Assembly (NCBI RefSeq): GCF_009760925.1
Contig: NZ_VRLV01000001.1
Location: forward strand, 1,302,001 to 1,366,000
Direction: 5' to 3'
DNA: 64,000 nt
DNA from: Nonomuraea typhae
Lineage (GTDB): Bacteria; Actinomycetota; Actinomycetes; Streptosporangiales; Streptosporangiaceae
Position 1 is the first letter of the stretch; every line of letters starts with the position of its first letter. The notes beneath the pieces are model-generated. The model had not been told where the DNA came from. It saw only the letters and a list, made by a program, of their open reading frames with translations, and did not search any database. Of this stretch, positions 16,325 through 24,013 are shown one piece after another. A program made the position numbers and the translations under genes.

Positions 16325-18361
16325 TCACACCAGGGCGGCGCTCTTGCGTGGCAGGAGCGCGAACGCGCCCAGGTAGAGCACCGCCGCCACGATCAGCAGC
16401 CCCTGGTAGCCGATCAGCAGCGCCAGGTACTCCAGGCAGCCGCCGACCATCGCGCCGAGCAGGTTGGCGCCGAAGGAGGTGGTGGCGTCGGCCGACTCCG
16501 CGAAGCGTTTCGAGAAGACGACGTTGGCCGCGAAGATCGGCAGGAAGGCGATGGTCACCGCCGTCACCGCGCGCAGCGGCACCGGCAACGACAGCAGCCA
16601 CGCGTTGGGCACCAGCCAGGCCAGGAGCAGGCCGGCGAGCAGCACGCCGTACATCACGGTCAGCGGCGGGGTGCGGAAGCGGCGGGTGACCTCGACGGCG
16701 GCGAGCACCGCGATCAGCACGCCGGCGAAGACGACCGCGTTGACCACCCACGTGGTGCCGAACAGCAGCGCGAACCCGGTCACGCTCTTGGTCTCCAGCA
16801 GCAGGAAGCCCACGCCCAGCAGGAACAGGTCCGCGTACGGGCGCATCCTGCGGTACGGCCCGGCCACCACGCGCACGGCCAGCAGGCTGACGACGAGGAT
16901 GAGGCCGAGCGTGATGAGGTAGATCGCCGGGATCGTCCGGTCCTTCAGATACAGGAAGGGCCGGTCGTCGTGGGCGGGCGCCGGGGTGCCCGCGGCGGCC
17001 CCCGGCCACTCGCCGGCGCAGCGCTGGGCCGCCGTCGTGACGCCGGCGGTGATCACGGCCTGCTGCCCCGCGGTGCTGACCACGTCCACGCAGGGCTTGT
17101 GACCGAAGGCGTTCTGCACGGTCCAGGCCAGCCGGTCGACCAGCCAGGGCTCGCGGTAGTAGTTGTACATCGAGAAGGCGCCGCCCGGCTTGAGATGGGC
17201 GCGGGCCGCCTTGATGGCCTCCTCGGTGAACAGGTAGCTCTCCAGCCGCAGTGAGCTGGCCCCCGGCACCAGCGTGAGCGAGTCGGGCAGCGCGAACAGG
17301 ATCAGGTCGAATTTGCGGTCGGTCTGCTCCAGGAAGGCGCGCCCGTCGGTGATGTGGGTGGTGACGCGCGGGTCGGCGTAGGGCCGGTCCGGATGCAGCC
17401 GCCCGCCGAGCTCGCGCAGCTTGGGGTCGATCTCGACCGCGTCGACGGTCCCCGCGCCCTTCGACAGCGCGATGGCCACGTCGGTGCCGCTGCCCGCGCC
17501 GACGATGAGCACCTCGCGCGGCGGCGCCACGGCCCGCTCGTAGGGCAGCGCGTACTGCCGCTCGACCTGCAGCCGGGTCGCGGCGGGCATGGCCTGCTGG
17601 TGGGGGATGCCGTTGACCGAGATGTCGTAGACGGGCATCGGGTACGGCAGGCGCTTGTAGGTCACCTTGTAGTAGGGCGACCACAGGGCCCCGGCGGTGA
17701 CGCTCTCGGCGGCCAGCAGCCCGGCCACGATCAGCGCGGGCACCGCGACCAGTCCCCAGTAGGGCACCCAGGGCCTGGGCGTGAGCAGGAGCAGGAAGCA
17801 GGCGGCGGCGATCGTCCCCCAGATCACCGGCGGCGCCGACAGGAACGACAGCGCGGTGAAGGCGGCGATGCCGGTGAGGCTGCCGATGAGGTCGTAGCGA
17901 TATGCCTCCAGCCGGGGAAGCTCGGGGAAGCAGCGCCCGACGAGCTCGGCCGGGCCCATGAGGGCGAGCGCGGCGGCGATGAAGACCAGCGGGAGCGTCA
18001 CCCAGGCGGGCGGGCCCTCCAGGGACAGGCTCGTCCAGTACAGCACGCCTTCGGTGTCACGGTTGACCGTGACGGGAAAGGCGAGGACCACGATCACCAG
18101 GATCGCGAGAACGACCGGTGAATAGTACGGCTGGCGCTTGGTGCGCCCGACGCGCAGGAATCCCAGTCCGATGCCAAGAAAGGAACCGAGCAGGACGAAA
18201 TTCGTGAAATAGCTCAGGTGAACAATATTCGAACCGGTCCACCGGATCAGTGCGAGTTCCAGAAAGAGCATGAAGGCGCTGGCGAGAACCAGGCGCGGAC
18301 GCACGGCCAGCCAATGCTCGGAGGATGACTCCTGAGGGGCGGCCTGCACCTGTGTGGTCAT
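16325..18361 (-). CDS. Integral membrane protein with spermidine synthase-like methyltransferase-fold domain
   Basis: A 678-residue protein in three parts. About seven helices occupy residues 20-225. A soluble Rossmann domain of the SpeE/SAM-methyltransferase fold lies at about 230-440 (VLIVGAGSGTDVAIALSKGA as glycine-rich loop, VDAVEIDPKLRELG as acidic loop, then DLILFALPDS). About seven more helices fill the C-terminus. It belongs to the membrane-anchored spermidine synthase-like group of unproven chemistry. It converges on the LtrA gene with a 4-base gap. The ATG at 18361 fits the MTTQVQAAPQ N-terminus. Confidence 0.82.
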   Translation of the reverse strand: MTTQVQAAPQESSSEHWLAVRPRLVLASAFMLFLELALIRWTGSNIVHLSYFTNFVLLGSFLGIGLGFLRVGRTKRQPYYSPVVLAILVIVVLAFPVTVNRDTEGVLYWTSLSLEGPPAWVTLPLVFIAAALALMGPAELVGRCFPELPRLEAYRYDLIGSLTGIAAFTALSFLSAPPVIWGTIAAACFLLLLTPRPWVPYWGLVAVPALIVAGLLAAESVTAGALWSPYYKVTYKRLPYPMPVYDISVNGIPHQQAMPAATRLQVERQYALPYERAVAPPREVLIVGAGSGTDVAIALSKGAGTVDAVEIDPKLRELGGRLHPDRPYADPRVTTHITDGRAFLEQTDRKFDLILFALPDSLTLVPGASSLRLESYLFTEEAIKAARAHLKPGGAFSMYNYYREPWLVDRLAWTVQNAFGHKPCVDVVSTAGQQAVITAGVTTAAQRCAGEWPGAAAGTPAPAHDDRPFLYLKDRTIPAIYLITLGLILVVSLLAVRVVAGPYRRMRPYADLFLLGVGFLLLETKSVTGFALLFGTTWVVNAVVFAGVLIAVLAAVEVTRRFRTPPLTVMYGVLLAGLLLAWLVPNAWLLSLPVPLRAVTAVTIAFLPIFAANVVFSKRFAESADATTSFGANLLGAMVGGCLEYLALLIGYQGLLIVAAVLYLGAFALLPRKSAALV

Positions 18362-18542
18362 GACGACTCACCGTAGTTTACGGACCGAAACCGGGGAAGC
18401 CTGACGCCCGAGAACAATTGTCGTCCGGTTCGTGAGTTTTGAGGCATTTCAGCAGGTCAAACCTCTGGAGATGCGCTGGACGCGCACCAACGGATGAAGG
18501 AATGTTGGGAGGTTCGTTCCCTCCAACGTCCGGTGGTGCCTC

Positions 18543-19901
18543 ATGCGGGTCCTGATTCAACTCCGTCCATCTCCCGATTTGGTCGCGGCCGTCGCCGACC
18601 CCGGCCAGACGGCCACCACGGCAGACGTCGCCGACGGCCTGCCCGGAGTCGAACTCGACTCCGCCTTCATCCCCGTGGCGGTTCCCCGGCCCGTGCCCCC
18701 GGCCGGCGGCGATCCGCTCTCGCTCAACCAGCCGCTCGACTTCTCCCTGGCCGCCGAGGACGCCTCGGTCCTGGTCCGCGGCACGATCTCCGACGACGAA
18801 CTGGCCACCCGCGTCACCATGCTGCCGATGATCAGGCCGGACGTGGTCGGCGTCTTCGCCGACCCGGTCATCGAGTCCAGCCTGACCTGCGGCGGCGACC
18901 CGCCGGTCGGCGACTGGCACGACGTCGAACGGCTGATCAACGCCGCGGGGCTGGCCGCGGAGGGGCTCGACGGCTCCGGGGTGGCGCTGGCCGTGCTCGA
19001 CACCGGCATCAACGCCGCGCACGTGGCCAGGCACCTCGGCCGCGGCGTCAGCCTCGACGCCGAGCGCAGCTGGAACCCCGCCGGGGTCACCGGCCGCCCC
19101 GGCGAGTTCGAGGTGGACCACGGCACGATGTGCGCCTTCGACACGCTCATCGGCGCCCCGCAGGCCAGCCTCATCGACATCCCGGTGCTGCTGTCCACCC
19201 GGCCGGGCGGCTCGGCGCTGGACGGCCTGCTGTCGGACGCGGTGGCCGCCTTCGCGCACCTGCGCACCGTGCTCGACGCCCAGCCGGCCGAGTCGCGCTC
19301 CCTGGTGATCAGCAACTCGTGGGGGTCGTTCTCGCCCGCCTGGGACTTCCCCGTCGGCCACCCGGGCAACTACTCCGACAACGCCGCCCACCCCTTCAAC
19401 CTGATCGTGGCCAGCCTCGACCGGGCCGGCGCGGACGTGCTGTTCGCGGCGGGCAACTGCGGGCGCGACTGCAAGGACGGCCGCTGCGCCTATCCCGACC
19501 GGCCGATCGTGGGCGCCAACTCCCACCCGCGGGCGTTGTCGATCGGCGGCGTGGACGTCGCGAACGAGCGGGTCGGCTACTCCTCGCAGGGACCGGGCCG
19601 CCTGACCGCCCGCAAGCCGGACGTCTGCGCCTACACGCACTTCTCCGGCTCCAGGGCGTTCGGCGAGAACGAGCCGGACTCCGGCACCTCCGCCGCCTGC
19701 CCGGTGGCCGCCGGCCTGGTGGCGGCCGTCCGCACCCAGTGGCCGTCCTCGCGGCTGTCGCCCGCGCAGCTGCGGGCGCTGCTGCGGCGCACCGCCGAGG
19801 ACCGCAGCGAGGTCGGCTTCGACTTCGACTACGGCTACGGCATCGTGGACACCACCGCCATCCTGGCCGCCCTGCGGCGAAGGGCGAAGAGCGTAGCCTG
19901 A
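18543..19901 (+). CDS. S8-family serine peptidase (subtilase) without signal peptide
   Basis: A 452-residue subtilisin-like protease. The triad is visible: Asp in LAVLDTGINAAH, His in VDHGTMCAF, Ser in SGTSAACPVAA, with the oxyanion Asn region in LFAAGNCGRDC. The first 125 residues precede the catalytic domain and have no secretion signal, so the enzyme probably acts inside the cell. The segment GNCGRDCKDGRC is a Cys-rich insertion. A 76-residue ORF follows after 5 bases and is probably cotranscribed. Substrate unknown. Confidence 0.88.
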   Translation: MRVLIQLRPSPDLVAAVADPGQTATTADVADGLPGVELDSAFIPVAVPRPVPPAGGDPLSLNQPLDFSLAAEDASVLVRGTISDDELATRVTMLPMIRPDVVGVFADPVIESSLTCGGDPPVGDWHDVERLINAAGLAAEGLDGSGVALAVLDTGINAAHVARHLGRGVSLDAERSWNPAGVTGRPGEFEVDHGTMCAFDTLIGAPQASLIDIPVLLSTRPGGSALDGLLSDAVAAFAHLRTVLDAQPAESRSLVISNSWGSFSPAWDFPVGHPGNYSDNAAHPFNLIVASLDRAGADVLFAAGNCGRDCKDGRCAYPDRPIVGANSHPRALSIGGVDVANERVGYSSQGPGRLTARKPDVCAYTHFSGSRAFGENEPDSGTSAACPVAAGLVAAVRTQWPSSRLSPAQLRALLRRTAEDRSEVGFDFDYGYGIVDTTAILAALRRRAKSVA

Positions 19902-19906
19902 GAGGC

Positions 19907-20137
19907 ATGGTCCTCATCACCGTACGGCTGCCGCGAGGCGCGACACTGGAGGACGCGATCAGCAGGCTGGGCCTGGCCGAGGAGGATGTCGACACCGCCT
20001 ACGGGCTGGTGCTCATCGACCCCGACCAGGGCCTTTACGGCCTGCGGGTGACGGAGGAGGCGGGCGGCAGGGCCGGTCCGCCTTTCTCCGACCCCAGGAT
20101 CGAGCCCTACGGGCCGCCTAAGCGTTCTCGCGGTTGA
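19907..20137 (+). CDS. Small protein encoded directly after the subtilase
   Basis: A 76-residue protein, unrecognised. It begins MVLITVRLPRGATLEDAISR and contains EDVDTAYGLVLIDPDQGLYGLRV, a compact alpha/beta pattern, then a Gly/Pro-rich tail. AGAGG lies just before the ATG and only 5 bases separate it from the subtilase stop. Size and position suggest a binding partner, for example a propeptide-like inhibitor or substrate of the protease; that is inference. Its last 20 bases overlap the convergent ABC permease gene. Confidence 0.6.
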   Translation: MVLITVRLPRGATLEDAISRLGLAEEDVDTAYGLVLIDPDQGLYGLRVTEEAGGRAGPPFSDPRIEPYGPPKRSRG

Positions 20138-20855
20138 AGATCCGCCCGCCGATCACCAGGCTGGCCGCCGTGAACACCACCACGACGGCGGCGCCGGCGG
20201 CCACCGTGCCGTTCCAGTAGTGCCCGGCGAACAACTCCCGCATGGCCTCCAGGACGTAGCGGAAGGGACTCACGCGCGAGAGCGCCTCCAGCCAGCCCGG
20301 CGCCATCGACATGGGCAGGAACGCCCCCGACAGCAGCATGAGCGGCACCACCGCGGTCGTCATGACCGGCGCGAACAGGTGCTCGTTCAGCGTGAGCGCC
20401 GCCGCGTACGACAGCGCCGCCAGGCTCACCCCGAGCACGATCACCAGCACCATCGCGGCCAGCACGCCGCCCACCGGCGCGCGCAGGCCCAGGGCGTAGG
20501 CCGCGGCCACCAGCAGCACCGTCTGGATCATCAGCGTGAAGGCGTTGTTGAGCACCCGCCCCAGCAGCAGCGCCAGGCGGGAGGCGGGGGTGACGCGCAG
20601 GCGCTCCAGCACGCCGGAGCGCCAGTCGAAGACGACGCCGAACCCGGCCAGGCCCGCGCTGAGCAGCCCGAGCTGGACGATCAGGCCGGGCACCAGCGTC
20701 TCCCAGGTGCCGATCGTGGCGAAGATCGGGCCGAACAGCACCAGGAAGCACAGCGGCTGCACGGCCGAGAACAGCAGGCCCGCCTTCTCCCGCAGGCCGA
20801 TGCGGGTGGTGTGGTGGAACAGCAGCCAGGTCTCGCGGATCGCGGCGGCGCTCAT
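20118..20855 (-). CDS. ABC-2 type exporter permease (DrrB-like)
   Basis: A 245-residue membrane subunit with six hydrophobic helices. The ABC-2 signature region reads ALSRVSPFRYVLEAMRELFAGHYW near the C-terminus, and GVLERLRVTPASRLALLLGRVL sits in the cytosolic loop. The ATG at 20855 overlaps the stop of the ATPase gene as ATGA, so the pair is translationally coupled. With the DrrA-like ATPase it should form a drug or lipid exporter. A longer upstream frame exists but is a shadow of the ATPase gene. Confidence 0.92.
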   Translation of the reverse strand: MSAAAIRETWLLFHHTTRIGLREKAGLLFSAVQPLCFLVLFGPIFATIGTWETLVPGLIVQLGLLSAGLAGFGVVFDWRSGVLERLRVTPASRLALLLGRVLNNAFTLMIQTVLLVAAAYALGLRAPVGGVLAAMVLVIVLGVSLAALSYAAALTLNEHLFAPVMTTAVVPLMLLSGAFLPMSMAPGWLEALSRVSPFRYVLEAMRELFAGHYWNGTVAAGAAVVVVFTAASLVIGGRIFNRENA

Positions 20856-21589
20856 GAGGGCACGTCCTCTCGCAGGGAACGGCCGGTGATGTCGAGGAAC
20901 GCCTCGTCGAGCGTGCGCCCGCCGCTCTTCAGCTCCGCGGGGGAGCCCTCGGCCACCACCCGGCCGTGGTCGATGATGACGATCCGGTCGCACAGGGCGT
21001 CGGCCTCGTCGAGGTAGTGGGTGGTCAGGAAGATCGTGGTGCCGCCCTCGCGCAGGGCGCGCACGTGGCCCCACAGGTTGGCCCGGCTCTGCGGGTCGAG
21101 CCCGGTGGTGGGCTCGTCCAGGAAGAGCAGGGCGGGCTCGTGGACCAGGCCGAAGGCGATGTCGAAGCGGCGCCGCTGCCCGCCCGACAGCGCGACGCCG
21201 GGCAGCTTCTCCATGCCGGTCAGCTCCAGGGCCGCCAGCACCCGGGCGATCCTCGCTCGCGCCTCGGCGCGCGGCAGGCCGTACAGCATGGCCTGGAGTT
21301 CGAGCTCCTCGCCCACGGGGTTGAAGGGGCTCAGCGCGCCGTGCTGGGAGACGTAGCCGATGCGGCGGCGCACGCCGCGCGGGTCGGCCAGCAGGTCGTG
21401 GCCGGCGACGGTGGCGGTGCCCGCGGTCGGGGTGAGCAGGGTGGTGAGCATGCGCATCGTCGTGGTCTTGCCCGCGCCGTTGGGGCCGAGGAAGCCGACG
21501 ATCTCGCCCGGGTCCACGTGGAGGTCGACGCCGCGCACCGCCTCCGTCCCGCCCTTGAACGTCTTGCTGAGGCTCTTGGTGGTCAACAT
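20852..21589 (-). CDS. ABC exporter ATP-binding protein (DrrA-like)
   Basis: A 245-residue ATPase. Walker A is GPNGAGKTTT, the signature LSGGQRRRFDIA, Walker B LLFLDEPTTGLD, with the H-loop in LTTHYLDEADAL. This matches the daunorubicin-resistance DrrA group. It is divergent from a TetR regulator across 54 bases, the classic layout of a self-regulated efflux system. The substrate is unknown. Confidence 0.95.
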   Translation of the reverse strand: MLTTKSLSKTFKGGTEAVRGVDLHVDPGEIVGFLGPNGAGKTTTMRMLTTLLTPTAGTATVAGHDLLADPRGVRRRIGYVSQHGALSPFNPVGEELELQAMLYGLPRAEARARIARVLAALELTGMEKLPGVALSGGQRRRFDIAFGLVHEPALLFLDEPTTGLDPQSRANLWGHVRALREGGTTIFLTTHYLDEADALCDRIVIIDHGRVVAEGSPAELKSGGRTLDEAFLDITGRSLREDVPS

Positions 21590-21601
21590 ATTTTTAGGGT
21601 A

Positions 21602-21632
21602 ACTGAAATTTTGGTGTCACTGCAAAGTTGGT
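21602..21632. promoter_or_regulatory. Candidate TetR operator (imperfect direct repeat)
   Basis: Two 14-base copies, ACTGAAATTTTGGT (21602-21615) and ACTGCAAAGTTGGT (21619-21632), agree at 11 positions with a 17-base period. They lie in the 54-base gap between the exporter operon and the TetR gene. The repeat is seen; operator function is inferred. Confidence 0.4.
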
Positions 21633-21643
21633 ATGATGGCAGC

Positions 21644-22282
21644 ATGGAAGAGGGGCTCAGGGAGCGGAAGAAGCGCGAGACCAGGCTGCGCATCGCCGAC
21701 ATGGCGATGGGGCTGTTCATGACGCGCGGGTTCGACAACGTGACCGTGGCCGAGGTGGCGCGGGCCGCCGACGTCTCGGTCAACACGGTGTTCAACTACT
21801 TCCGCACCAAGGAGGACCTGTTCATGGACCGCTGGGACGAGGTGGAGGACCTGCCCAGCAAGGTCGTGCGGGAGCGGCGGCCCGGGGAGGGGATCGTGGC
21901 CGCCTTCCGGCGCGACTTCCTCGACGCCCTCGACACGGGCGACTGGCGCTACGGGCTCCACGAGGGGGCCGACCACTTCGGCAGGCTCGTGGCCGACAGC
22001 CCGTCACTGACGGCGCGGATGCGCGAACTCGAACACGCCACCGACGTACGGCTGGCGCGCACGGTGGAGGAGGAGACCGGCGCCGATCCGGACGACCTGG
22101 CGCCGGTGATCGTGGCCGCGCAGATCCTCGTGGTCACGCGGGCCCTGGCCCGGACGGCCATCCGGCGCAAGCAGGCGGGGGAGGGCTGGGCGGAGATCCT
22201 CCCGGACGTCAGAAGGCAGGCCGAAGAAGCCTTCGACCTGCTGGCGGACGGGATCGGCGACTACGGCAGAGCGCTCAGTTGA
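21644..22282 (+). CDS. TetR-family transcriptional regulator
   Basis: A 212-residue repressor. The N-terminal helix-turn-helix is textbook (RIADMAMGLFMTRGFDNVTV, then AADVSVNTVFNYFRTKEDLF). The C-terminal ligand domain is diverged as usual. Divergence from the DrrAB-like exporter suggests it represses that exporter until the substrate appears. Its last 8 bases overlap the convergent DUF4190 gene. Confidence 0.93.
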   Translation: MEEGLRERKKRETRLRIADMAMGLFMTRGFDNVTVAEVARAADVSVNTVFNYFRTKEDLFMDRWDEVEDLPSKVVRERRPGEGIVAAFRRDFLDALDTGDWRYGLHEGADHFGRLVADSPSLTARMRELEHATDVRLARTVEEETGADPDDLAPVIVAAQILVVTRALARTAIRRKQAGEGWAEILPDVRRQAEEAFDLLADGIGDYGRALS

Positions 22283-22577
22283 CGGCGCTCATGACGATGG
22301 CGAAGCCGATGATCAGGGCGTAGACCACGACGACCACGATCATGAGGATCGTGGCGATCATGCCGCAGATCTTGCCGGCGTTCACCTGGCCGCGGTTCTC
22401 GTAGTAGTAACCGCTCGTGTCGATCTCGCGCAGCGTCTTGTTGCCCATGATCCAGGCAACCGGGCCGAGGATCTGGCAGAGCGCGAGGCTGAGGATGCCC
22501 AGCACCAGGATCGTGGTCCCTTGGGGGTGGGTCATCGGCGGAGGGCCGTACGGAGACGGGCCGTGGGGATACGACAT
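22275..22577 (-). CDS. Small DUF4190-type membrane protein
   Basis: A protein of about 100 residues with a Pro/Tyr/Gly-rich N-terminus (MSYPHGPSPYGPPP) and two hydrophobic helices (TTILVLGILSLALCQILGPVAW and the C-terminal GMIATILMIVVVVVYALIIG). Between them is GNKTLREIDTSGYYYENRGQ, which matches the DUF4190 layout. Function unknown; such proteins are common in actinobacteria. An in-frame ATG at 22598 is also possible. Confidence 0.75.
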   Translation of the reverse strand: MSYPHGPSPYGPPPMTHPQGTTILVLGILSLALCQILGPVAWIMGNKTLREIDTSGYYYENRGQVNAGKICGMIATILMIVVVVVYALIIGFAIVMSAVN

Positions 22578-22642
22578 AGCAGGGGATTTATACCACATAC
22601 CCCTGTTGACCGAGCGTTTGCTTGGGGCGTAGCGTCTGGCGC

Positions 22643-23104
22643 GTGAAGGCGTTCTTCCAGTGGCTGGCGTCGACCGGCTGGTTCCTGCGGCTCGCGCCCC
22701 GGTTCGTCCCGCGCCTGGACCGCCTCGTGCACCGCCTCACCCGCGGCAGGCTGGCCAGTTCCCGCGTGGTGCCCGCGCTGCTGCTGATCACCACCGGCGC
22801 CAAGACCGGCCGGCGGCGGGAGACCCCGCTGGCCTGCCTCCCCGAACCCGGCGGAACCATCCTCGTCGTGGGCAGCAATTACGGGCGTCCGCAACACCCG
22901 GCATGGACCGCCAACCTCCTGAAGAACCCCTCGGCGGCCGTCAGCTTCCGCGGCTCGAACTACCCCGTGACGGCAACCCTGCTGGACGAGGGAGAACGAG
23001 CCGAGGTTTGGCCCCGGCTCATCGAGATGTGGCCGGTCTACGACCACTACACCCGTGTATCCGGACGGATGTTACGGGTGTTCCGACTGAGCCCGATGCG
23101 TTGA
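22643..23104 (+). CDS. Deazaflavin (F420)-dependent nitroreductase family protein (DDN-like)
   Basis: A 153-residue split-barrel protein. Family blocks are LLITTGAKTGRRRETPLACLPE, VVGSNYGRPQHPAWTANLLKNP and a C-terminal WPVYDHYTRVSGRMLRVFRL. These F420H2-dependent reductases act on quinones or other small molecules. The GTG at 22643 gives the compact family start MKAFFQWLAS; a TTG seven codons upstream is also open. Confidence 0.88.
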   Translation: MKAFFQWLASTGWFLRLAPRFVPRLDRLVHRLTRGRLASSRVVPALLLITTGAKTGRRRETPLACLPEPGGTILVVGSNYGRPQHPAWTANLLKNPSAAVSFRGSNYPVTATLLDEGERAEVWPRLIEMWPVYDHYTRVSGRMLRVFRLSPMR

Positions 23105-23119
23105 TCGACTGTTTATCTA

Positions 23120-23150
23120 CCGTCCATAAGTGTTACGTCATCATGGACGG
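23120..23150. terminator. Perfect 8-bp inverted repeat upstream of the channel gene
   Basis: CCGTCCAT (23120-23127) and ATGGACGG (23143-23150) flank a 15-base loop. It lies 15 bases after the DDN-like stop and 30 before the channel start. It could be a weak terminator or an operator for the channel; no T-run follows. Confidence 0.4.
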
Positions 23151-23180
23151 GTCTTGATCAACCTTTGGGGAGCCTGCCAC

Positions 23181-24002
23181 GTGCGTGAACGCATTCGCAC
23201 CTATATCGAACATCCGCGCTTCCAGCGCTTCGTCATCGTCGTCATCCTGATCAACGCGGCCACGCTCGGCCTCGAGACCTTCCCCGCGATCGTCGCGTCC
23301 TACGGCGGCGCCTTGAGCGTCATCGACCACGCCGCGCTCTACATCTTCGTCGCCGAGCTCCTGGCCAAGCTGTATGTGGACCGCTCCCGTTTCTTCCGCG
23401 ACCCGTGGAACCTCTTCGACGCGGTCATCATCGCCATCGCCCTCATGCCGGCCAGCGGCAACCTGTCGGTCCTGCGGGCGCTGCGCATCCTGCGCGCGCT
23501 CCGCCTCATCTCGGTCGTGCCCAGCCTGCGCCGCGTCGTGTCGGCCCTGCTGCGTGCGCTGCCCGGGATGACCTCGATCGTCGTGCTGCTCTCGCTCGTG
23601 CTGTACGTGGCCGCCGTCATGAGCACCAAGCTGTACGGCCACACCGCCCCGGCCTACTTCGGCGACCTGCAGACCTCGTTGTTCACCCTGTTCCAGACCA
23701 TGACCGGCGAGGCGTGGCCGGACATCGCCCGCGAGGTCATGACCGAGCACCCCTACGCCTGGGTGTTCTTCGTGGTCTTCATCCTCGTGTGCTCGTTCGT
23801 GGTGCTCAACCTGTTCATGGCGGTCGTGGTGAGCGCCATGGAGGAGGAGTCGGCCGAGGAGCGGGCCGAGATCGAGATCCACAACGAGCTGTCCACTCAG
23901 ATGATCCTGGACGAGCTGGCCTGCCTGCGCCGCGAGGTGGCCGCCCTGCGCCGCCCGGACGGCCTCCGGCCCGACGAGGCCGGCTCCCCGGCCGGGAGGT
24001 AG
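23181..24002 (+). CDS. Voltage-gated cation channel, bacterial Nav (NaChBac) type
   Basis: One-domain, six-helix channel subunit of 273 residues that should assemble as a tetramer. The S4 voltage sensor has arginines every third residue (VLRALRILRALRLISVVPSLRR). The selectivity filter is TLFQTMTGEAWPDI, aligning with TLFQVVTLESW of NaChBac, with the ring Glu present and Gly where Leu is usual. S6 ends in LNLFMAVVVSAMEEE, then an acidic, coiled-coil-prone tail. I start at GTG 23181, 9 bases after GGGGAG. Ion preference cannot be read with certainty. Confidence 0.88.
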   Translation: MRERIRTYIEHPRFQRFVIVVILINAATLGLETFPAIVASYGGALSVIDHAALYIFVAELLAKLYVDRSRFFRDPWNLFDAVIIAIALMPASGNLSVLRALRILRALRLISVVPSLRRVVSALLRALPGMTSIVVLLSLVLYVAAVMSTKLYGHTAPAYFGDLQTSLFTLFQTMTGEAWPDIAREVMTEHPYAWVFFVVFILVCSFVVLNLFMAVVVSAMEEESAEERAEIEIHNELSTQMILDELACLRREVAALRRPDGLRPDEAGSPAGR

Positions 24003-24013
24003 GGACCCTTCGC

